From contig JAFFJZ010000001.1 of assembly GCA_018340375.1 (NCBI GenBank), positions 75,942,001 through 76,006,000 on the forward strand: a stretch of 64,000 bases of DNA, written 5' to 3'. The stretch is from Gonatopus flavifemur. Its lineage: Eukaryota; Arthropoda; Insecta; Hymenoptera; Dryinidae. The stretch's first letter is position 1, and each line of letters begins with the position of its first letter. This document shows positions 57,441 through 64,000 of the stretch, in pieces. The notes below the pieces were generated by a model that did no database searches, had not been told where the DNA came from, and saw only the letters and a program-made list of their open reading frames with translations. The translations under genes were made by a program, and so were the position numbers.

Positions 57441-58735
57441 CGAGGGTGGATTGATAAGTTTCCGGCCTGACCAAGAAAAACAACGTTTTTAAGAATTTTT
57501 TTTTTTTTTATTTCTCAACATAATCTCCTCCAAGGCTGATACAATTCTCATAGCGGTGTTCTAGTCTAGTAATGCCATCTCTATAGACTGATTCGTCAAG
57601 CTCCTCAAAATACCCATTTACAGCTTCGATTACTTCTTCATTGTCCGCAAATCTCTTACCGCCAAGCCATTTTTTGAGGTTAGGAAACAGATAATAGTCA
57701 CTCGGGGCTAGGTCTGGAGAGTAGGGAGGGTGCGGCATTAATTCAAACTTCAGATCGTTGATTTTAGCCATCGCAACGATTGACGTGTGCGCTGGTGCGT
57801 TATCGTGATGAAACAAGATTTTTTTCTTCGCCAGATGAGGTCGTTTAATTTTCACTTCGTGGCTCAAACGTTGCAATAAGTCTGCGTAGTATTGACCAGT
57901 GATAGTTTTACCCTTTTCAAGGTAATCAATGTATATAATACCTCTTGCATCCCAAAAAACAGTAGCCATAACCTTGTTCGCCGAAAAAATTGTTTTTGCC
58001 TTCTTTGGAGTTGGTTCCCCTGGTCCAATCCACTGTTTAGACTGTTCTTTGGTGTCAGGAGTGTAGTGGTGGACCCAAGTTTCGTCAACGGTTACGAATC
58101 GACGTAAAAATTCGCTTGGATTACGCTTATACAACGCCAAATTGGCGGTACAAATGTTCTTTCGAATCAATTTTTGGTCGACTGTTAGCAAACGCGGCAC
58201 CCATCTTGCACAGAGCTTTTCCATATACAAATGTTGGTGCAAAATATTTTGTACACGTTCATATGACATCTTACAGGTCTCAGCTATCTCACGAACTTTT
58301 AATCTGCGATCTTTCAGCACTATTTGATGGATTTTTTCGATCATATCTGGAGTTGTGACCTCAATGGGGCGTCCTGAGCGAGGCTCATCAGAGGTGCTCA
58401 CACGACCCTTTTTAAACTCGGAAACCCACTGCTTAACGGTTGAGTATGATGGGGAGGATGTCCCCAGTGTTGAGTCCATCTCTTCTTTAATTTCCTTCGG
58501 CGTTGACCCCTTCAAATAAAAGTATTTGATGACAGCACGATTTTCCAGCTTTTCCATTTTTACGAAAAACACAGAGGCGTCTTGGTCAGCGTGCTCTCAA
58601 AACTAAACTAATATGGCGATCGGACTGAAACTATAGCTACAAGCTATCTAAGGATGGTACTATAGAACGCCACCTCAAGGTAGGCCTAGTGGCGCCATCT
58701 CTTGGTCAGGCCGGAAACTTATCAATCCACCCTCG
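57441..58735 (-). mobile_element. Complete mariner transposon, 36-bp perfect terminal repeats, TSD TA
   Basis: The termini CGAGGGTGGATTGATAAGTT... (57441-57476) and their exact inverse (58700-58735) agree over 36 bp. TA lies at 57439-57440 and 58736-58737. The 1295-bp length is standard for mariner. The left TA is also the right target duplication of the pogo-like element, so mariner used that TA as its target. Confidence 0.95.
57508..58557 (-). CDS. Mariner transposase, 349 aa, apparently intact
   Basis: It catalyses cut-and-paste transposition of the surrounding element. The start is taken at ATG 58557 (MEKLENRAVIKYFYLKG); the frame extends five codons upstream but only to GTG. The N-terminal paired helix-turn-helix DNA-binding region spans about residues 1-110, with a GRP linker (62-64, SGRPIEV). 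The catalytic triad is visible: D158 in VTVDETW, D252 in HHDNAPAH and D287 in YSPDLAPSDYYLF. The last two are separated by 34 residues (D,D34D, the mariner signature). The WVPHEL-like motif reads WVPRLL (119-124) and YSPDLAP is canonical. Length is within the family norm (about 345-350). There are no stops or frameshifts, and the terminal repeats are identical, which suggests recent arrival. The subfamily was not determined; irritans-like is a reasonable guess. Confidence 0.95.
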   Translation of the reverse strand: MEKLENRAVIKYFYLKGSTPKEIKEEMDSTLGTSSPSYSTVKQWVSEFKKGRVSTSDEPRSGRPIEVTTPDMIEKIHQIVLKDRRLKVREIAETCKMSYERVQNILHQHLYMEKLCARWVPRLLTVDQKLIRKNICTANLALYKRNPSEFLRRFVTVDETWVHHYTPDTKEQSKQWIGPGEPTPKKAKTIFSANKVMATVFWDARGIIYIDYLEKGKTITGQYYADLLQRLSHEVKIKRPHLAKKKILFHHDNAPAHTSIVAMAKINDLKFELMPHPPYSPDLAPSDYYLFPNLKKWLGGKRFADNEEVIEAVNGYFEELDESVYRDGITRLEHRYENCISLGGDYVEK

Positions 58736-58869
58736 TATATGTATAAGAACACCTATAAGTTGGTGATTGAACTGAAAAGGTGCTGAATGTGAACTCTAGT
58801 TTTTCGTGAGGGCAAGTGTTAGAACTAGCGAATTACTAGAGGAATTTCTACCAGGGTTTTTCAACCTCT

Positions 58870-59262
58870 AATAGCAAAATTTTTAGCTTCATGAGCTAAA
58901 TTTTAGCTGATGTTGCTGAGAAATTACACTGTTAGAAATGTCCGCATGAAGCTTCAATCCCATGTGATGGAAGCAATTTCCACTCACGTGATTGAGAAAG
59001 TTCTTGAAATTTCAATAACATTTGAATTAACATTCAGTTAATAAACTGTACTATTATGAGTAATATAATACAGGAAAAATTGAAAATTCAATTACATGTG
59101 ATTGAAATCCTAATTCAATCACCGTGAATTGGAAATTTGATTGACAAGTGTACTTGAAAAATGAATGAAAATTCAAGACATTTCTAACAGTGTAGCTGTC
59201 CTGTGGGTGCTAAAATATTCAGCTATAATAGCCAAAATTTAGCTGATACAGCTAAAAATTTT
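58870..59262. repeat. TTAGCTGA-rich element with nested CACTGTTAGAAATG hairpin
   Basis: Outer blocks AGCAAAATTTTTAGCTTCAT and ATTTAGCTGATACAGCTAAA are inverted. The inner element 58927-59192 has ends CACTGTTAGAAATGTC and GACATTTCTAACAGTG and is flanked by TA on both sides. The same outer style with a different inner hairpin is seen at 48657. Confidence 0.65.
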
Positions 59263-59269
59263 TAGCCAT

Positions 59270-59570
59270 CCCGAGAAAAAGTGGATTAGATCTAATGAGA
59301 TCTATATAGATCTCTTGAGATATAAGTAGATCTCTTTAGATATATGTAGATCTCTTTAGATCTAAATTTTGGAAAAACAAGATCTACGAAGATCCAAAGA
59401 GATCTACTTATGCCTTAAGGAATCTGGTTCAAGAAGATTCCTTGAGATATCAGTAGATCTCTTTGGATCTGCGTAGATCTTGTTTTTCCAAAATTTAGAT
59501 CTAAAGAGATCTACTTATATCTCAAGAGATCTACATAGATCTCATTAGATCTAATTCACTTTTTCTCGGG
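59270..59570. repeat. Near-perfect AGATCT hairpin element, about 130-bp arms, TSD AT
   Basis: CCCGAGAAAAAGTGGATTAG at the left is mirrored by CTAATTCACTTTTTCTCGGG at the right, with AT on both sides. The arms contain about 15 AGATCT hexamers and the linker AAATTTTGGAAAAACAAGA in both orientations. The loop is short (around 59415-59440). Confidence 0.85.
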
Positions 59571-59589
59571 ATGTCTTTTCTAACCCTAC

Positions 59590-60141
59590 CTGGGAAAAAA
59601 ATATTAGATCTGATGAGATCCGAGTAAATCTCATCAGATCCAAATTTTGGCAAAAATGTCTACAAATCGGTTCATATCCACTTACATCTGAACATCTCAA
59701 CTTAGGATGTTGCTGAAGTTTGAATCGTTTATTCAAACGAATTGGTGATCGAATAACAAAATACGCAATCGCTAGAGACCCCCATTTTTGCAGTATACTG
59801 AATATTATTTTTTGAGTGATATTTTCAGTTGCATGGAGTTAATTCGAAACGATGAACACCGATCATTCATCAGATTTTGTGAGTTGGAATTTTCGTTTCA
59901 TTTTTATAAACGATTCAAACTTCAGGAACAAAACTTAGGCAACGATCTTTGGAGTTTCCTGATATCCCTCCACTTCCAAAGATTCCAATTTGGCAAGGAA
60001 TCCAAAAAAATATAGGAAAATTCCAAAATATTTCTGGAGATCTCTGAAGACATCCATGAATCTCCGTAGATCTTTTTTACCAAAATTCAGATCCGAAGAG
60101 ATCTACCCGGGTCTCAGTAGATCTAATCTTGTTTTCTCGGG
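59590..60141. repeat. Second AGATCT element, carrying a nested 225-bp element
   Basis: CCTGGGAAAAAAATATTAGA at the left is loosely mirrored by TCTAATCTTGTTTTCTCGGG at the right. Inner AGATC blocks and TCCAAATTTTGGCAA match the neighbouring 59270 element. A copy of the ATGTTGCTGAAG family (59707-59931) is inserted in it. Confidence 0.65.
59707..59931. repeat. ATGTTGCTGAAG repeat family, copy, TSD AACTTAGG
   Basis: The ends are ATGTTGCTGAAGTTTGAATC and GATTCAAACTTCAGGAACAA. An exact 8-bp duplication AACTTAGG lies at 59699-59706 and 59932-59939. It is 225 bp with no coding content. Eight-base duplications suggest hAT or another 8-bp-TSD superfamily. Confidence 0.8.
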
Positions 60142-60154
60142 CATGGTTAAACGA

Positions 60155-60358
60155 AACCATTGATTTTCGTAAGATCCCATTGAATCTTGTACAATGTTCT
60201 GACCAAATCCTATTGAAGCATTTGTCAATGAAATTCAATCAGATCAATGTATTCTTTCAATGTAATTCTGATTGAATCTTGCCAACCAAATTTCCATTTC
60301 TGAGCAAATCCCATTGAATTTCATTTCCTCAGATTCTATGGATTTCTTTAACCACGCC
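60155..60358. repeat. CATGGTTAAA-ended foldback element
   Basis: CATGGTTAAACGAAACCATT at the left and ATGGATTTCTTTAACCACG at the right bracket GATTGAATCTTG and TCCCATTGAAT blocks, as in the right arm of 41220-42404. Confidence 0.5.
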
Positions 60359-60394
60359 GAGGCAAAAAAGTTGTAAAATTGACCTCTTGTTGAG

Positions 60395-61062
60395 GGGAGG
60401 AATACATGTGAATGTACCTTTTTTTCAAGAACTTATTACAAAACATTGGTTGAGGATACATTAATGAAATAAAGCACATCTTGAATTATACGTTTGAAAT
60501 TATCTTTCAAATTTTCTGAAGACCAAAATATTCCAAAATGGCGGAGCTACGAGTTGCTACCTCGTTTTTGCGCCGTGCAGCCTACAGGTCCCAATTTTTT
60601 TCTAAAATCAAAAAATCAAAATTCTATCGTTAGAATATGTAGAAACACACATCTTGACGGAGAGAAGAACAAAAAACCAAATTTATTCACATTGGTTTTT
60701 TCAATTCGTAATTAGGAACAAAAGTGGTTTTTTTTTCAAAATCCCCCTGAATTTTCAATTTTTCATTTTCATTCGTTTTGGCTCCGTCAAGATGTGCATT
60801 TTTATATATTCTAACAATAGAATCTTGGTTTTCTGATTTTAGAAAAAAATTGGGACTTGTAGGCTGCACGGCGTGAAAACCAGCTACCAACTTTTAGCAG
60901 CTATAGCTCTGCCATTTTGAAATATTTTTGTCTCAAAAAAATTGTCAAAATACTTTGAAACGTATATTTCAAGATATGCGTTATTTCATTAATGGGTCTT
61001 CAGTCGATTTTTTGTAATAAATCCTCAAAAAACGGTATGTTCACATGTATTTCCCCCCTTAA
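60395..61062. repeat. Long foldback element, about 270-bp arms
   Basis: GAGGGGAGGAATACATGTGA at the left is mirrored by TTCACATGTATTTCCCCCCTT minus its last base at the right. The arms pair TTCCAAAATGGCGGAGCTA with GCTCTGCCATTTTGAAATAT, and CATCTTGACGGAG with GCTCCGTCAAGATG. Open frames inside (60494-60836) result from the arms and have no domain. Confidence 0.7.
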
Positions 61063-61063
61063 G

Positions 61064-61319
61064 TAAATATATGGACGATTTAAGAATATAATTCGAGCTA
61101 CTACAATTTTATTTGATTTCACCACAGGGAATGTAATATGCACATCAGCTATGGTATATTTCACATCAGCTGTAGTATATTTAATATTCATTGTTGTAAA
61201 ATCGACTGAAATTTTGGTCATATATTTACTCAACGAGATGTGGCAAATTTCAAATGATTTCATCTCAATATCTTTAGCGACACGAGATGTGAATTTGACA
61301 AGTTTTGTTTTCTCAGTGC
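61064..61319. repeat. TTCGAGCTACTACAATTTT repeat family, copy 2
   Basis: TTCGAGCTACTACAATTTTA followed by ACATCAGCT(A/G)T(G/A)GTATATTT blocks parallels 27210-27460. It ends with TTTGTTTTCTCAGTGCA. Confidence 0.55.
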
Positions 61320-63940
61320 AGGGAATCCTCCTTTATCACTGACGCCAAGTAATGCTTCAGAATCATAATCTAAAATTCGAGAGAAATGACAATTTTATTT
61401 GCATAGAAAAATTACAGAACAAGAACAAACGTGAAATACCATTTTCATTCTCAACTTTGAAAGTACATTTTCTTACGCGCTTAGGATGAGAATTCATCTC
61501 ACCCATCTCTAAAGGCGAAAATATAACTCACATAATAAAGAAAAGATACTTTTCTATTACATAAAATATCTCGAAGTCATCCGTTGAAACACTTGAAAAC
61601 TATATAAATTCTTCTGTGAAAGAAATATTCCAGTTAATAAGAACAAAGAACATCTACTACAGAATGAAATAGCTGGCAGTTGTTTCTTCTTCAAGAGCTC
61701 CTTGATACACTCACAAATATCTCAACTTCGTGAGAAGGTTAATAAAACCCGCTTCTTTTCTTCTTCCGGTGTAATCTGCAGTGTAACGAACGTAACCTGC
61801 AGCAGCTCATCATTTTTACGCGAGAAGTAAAACGTTTAAAAATATATTAAGGTGATCGCAGTAACGTTCCAAGAATGCAATTACTTCCCATATGATGCAT
61901 CAATTGAAACTTCTATGTGGATGAAATACAGCGTGCGATAACATCCTTTGGGAAATTCGAAATCGTACTGCACTATGAAAGTTTTTCAAGATTCTATTCC
62001 GATGGTATAACTTTTATCACATTTCATGGGACAAAAAAAGCCTTATACGGCAGTTCGGATGCTCAATGTTCCGGACAATCGATATCGTACACACAAAACG
62101 AAAAACCGTGTGACAGCTATTTAAAAGGTATATCTCTCTTCGTGTATTCTTTCAAAATATTGTTCAGAAAATTGAATTGATCTTTTTTGTCATATTCAAA
62201 CGAGACCTTCAGCGAATCAGCGATGAATCAGCGAGGAATGGTTTAGGTTGGTTATCCATACAATTTTGAGCGGGCGGAATCTCGCTGAAATAGATCCGAA
62301 AGTGAGAAAGCTTCCACAGGAATTTGTTCCTAAAGCGCAAAGCCTTGAGCTCGTTTCTCGTATAATCTGAATATCGGGAATAGTCTGTGTGAATTACAAC
62401 AGAAGCTGTTCATTGGAACGCAATATAGCATGTAGCTTGGTGAATGAAAACATCTCATCCCTGCATTGTAATACTAATTTTCATCATTATAATACTGCGT
62501 TAAGAACAATCGACAATTCTGTCTTGAATTATAACTCCGCTTGAAATTCTTTCAACGCCAACTAGAACTGAATGAGTTCATACCCTGGCGATTCCAGAAT
62601 GACCAATTTTTGTGCTCGACTTTCAGTTATTTTTCGATTAACTGAGAACTTGAGAAGAAAATAGTGGTTTTATGTAGTGATGTCGAGATTCTCGTCAAAA
62701 ATTTTAGAAATAATCGGAATTTATCATTTTCACCCTTCATAAAACATTGGCTTGATATCAAAGGAAACAAACTGCAGACGAATATTGATCTTGCAAAGAA
62801 AATTATTTGAGATATGTATCGAAATATGTATTGGAAATCCATGCGTTCGATATTTCATTGAAATATGTGAAGATATTTTCCAGCCTCGACAAGAATCTCC
62901 ATGGCATCATTAGTTTTATGGTTGTTACTATATATTGACCGAGTTTTTACCAAAAATAATAGTTTGTTTGTATAAGTTTTTCATCGAAGAATGTCCAAAA
63001 AATCTAGGTTGTTTCTAAAATCATTTCGACGTTCTTGAGATGAAAAACTCAAAAATGATTATAAAATGACTAAAGAATCACCGAATTACGATTGATGGAT
63101 CAATTTTTATGTAAAAAAAAAATGTCAAAAATGACCATGAAGTTACCAAAACCAACATCATTTTTATCAAAGGAACATTTTTACTAAAATTCAATCCAAG
63201 GTGTAACCGCAATTCTTGGATTCTTTACGATGCTTTGAGACTCGCTAAGGATATGTTAGAGTAGGGTCAGTGCACCAGCGAATGAACGATCAACCACTCT
63301 AAACTGTTACTTTTGTGAAACAAAATTTATCAAATCACTCATTTTTGTGTTTTATATGAACTGAGGAAGCTCTCAGCGTCATAAATCCCCATTAATACCC
63401 ATGGATCCATTCTTATTTCCAAAGATATTCATGGAAATATGTAGATTTTACTTGCAAAATTACTTGCGACTGCTTCATCAGAAAAAAATATTTTCTTTCA
63501 GTATTAAAGTGAAACTAGTCCCTGAACCAAGGATTTGAAAAAAAAATGATAATTGAATTTTTGGCAGTGGTTTGAACGAAAGTGTCACTTTTTCGGTGAA
63601 ATTTTCGATATTCATTACGTTGTCAAATTCTTTGTAGTCGAAGGAACAAGAAATCCATCGTTTAGAGACCACAAAATGATATTTCGAAGGAGTGTTTAAA
63701 ATTTGGACGACATCAAACGATCAGTTTTCGAGAAATTTTTACTACCGATTTCGAAAAATGTGTTCCGAGAAAAACGCATTTGAGCCACTTGGTTTTATCA
63801 CTTCGGGGAATTTTAGATTTTATCATATTGCAAAAAGAAAAAATTAAAATACTTCTGTAAAAGCTATTTTTCACACCTATAACCTCAAAAATACCTCGTG
63901 GCTTGGCTACTAACACTGTACTACAATATGTGCTCCTTCA
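61320..63940. other. Intergenic, nothing confidently coding
   Basis: AT-rich with modestly GC-richer patches at 61780-62130 and 62210-62450. The plus frame 61917-62180 has a plausible internal donor but no recognised domain. At 63060-63220 there is a GGTTACC-like texture related to 2000-2400. Confidence 0.35.
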
Positions 63941-63946
63941 CGCACC

Positions 63947-64000
63947 CTGGTAAAAAAATCTCTCTATATTTTCGGACATTTTTCAGAGAGATTCAGGGCA
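63947..64000. repeat. Second copy of the foldback satellite, cut by the window edge
   Basis: CCCTGGTAAAAAAATCTCTC is identical to the left end of the element at 18762. A short spacer and CAGAGAGATTCAGGGCA follow, the same repeat unit. Only about 54 bp are visible. Confidence 0.75.

Larger units (their letters stand above)
56847..58856. repeat. Foldback element split by two younger transposons, TSD TT
   Basis: CCCTGGTAGAAATTTGTCTA at the left is mirrored by AGAGGAATTTCTACCAGGG at the right, flanked by TT on both sides. Arms continue as AACACTTCCCCTCGTGAAAA and AACTAGAG against CTAGTTTTTCGTGAGGGCAA. Between the arms lie a pogo-like element (57001-57438) and a mariner (57441-58735). Without them the host element would be a few hundred bases, like its relatives. 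Confidence 0.75.

Noticed and set aside
57864..58358. Short frames on both strands within the mariner
   Set aside because: All are out-of-frame readings of the transposase gene.
61917..62180. 87-codon plus-strand frame
   Set aside because: Has a possible donor but no acceptor, homology or partner exon.
1..64000. tRNA, rRNA and snRNA genes
   Set aside because: Scanning by eye for tRNA B-box-like GGTTCRAATCC motifs with a matching A box found none; a covariance-model search would be decisive.
1..64000. Endogenous viral or bracovirus-type sequences, considered because a parasitoid host is possible
   Set aside because: No capsid, polymerase or virulence-gene motifs were seen in any frame.

Overview
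This is 64 kb of AT-rich, intron-bearing animal DNA. The gene content points to an insect: an RMI1 orthologue, an orthologue of the Drosophila gene CG3556, a mariner transposon and insect-type hAT, piggyBac-like and PIF-like miniature elements. A hymenopteran is my best guess, but the sequence does not settle the order. No prokaryotic operons, tRNA, rRNA, CRISPR array or viral genes were seen.

Two genes can be reconstructed with confidence, exon by exon, with GT-AG splice sites and matching phases. RMI1 (plus strand, 9095-12130) has eight exons and encodes a 667-residue subunit of the BLM-TOP3A dissolvasome. The CG3556-like gene (minus strand, 40650 down to 25979) has six exons spread over 14.7 kb and encodes a 486-residue secreted protein with the cobalamin-binding (intrinsic factor/transcobalamin) architecture. 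A third, unrecognised three-exon gene (14826-17733, plus) encodes 130 residues. Weaker candidates are a small secreted cysteine peptide (1244-1543), a DUF4817-type helix-turn-helix ORF (6736-7168, minus), the last two exons of an unknown gene apparently broken by a hAT element (5555-6007, minus), and three exon-like segments (4293-4413, 6206-6427, 52574-52671).

The rest is mostly transposable elements. At 57441-58735 there is a complete mariner with 36-bp perfect terminal repeats and an uninterrupted transposase; it abuts a pogo-like element, and both lie inside an older foldback element. Five elements have 8-bp target duplications, four exact and one differing at one base. A further hAT-type element sits inside a PIF-like element. 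There is one piggyBac-like element and a LINE reverse-transcriptase relic.

The dominant pattern is a crowd of almost fully palindromic non-autonomous elements (about 80 bp to 2.4 kb). Their bodies are unrelated, but they end in CCCNNG-like or CAC(T/G)G motifs and are flanked by exact 2-bp target duplications of varied sequence. They are often nested two or three deep. One of them (18762-21136) has grown into a 2.4-kb satellite with higher-order periodicity, and a second copy starts at the right edge of the window.

Layout: 1-9 kb, fragments and elements; 9-12 kb, RMI1; 12.5-25 kb, elements, the small gene and the satellite; 26-41 kb, the CG3556-like gene with elements in every large intron; 41-64 kb, nested elements with almost no coding signal.
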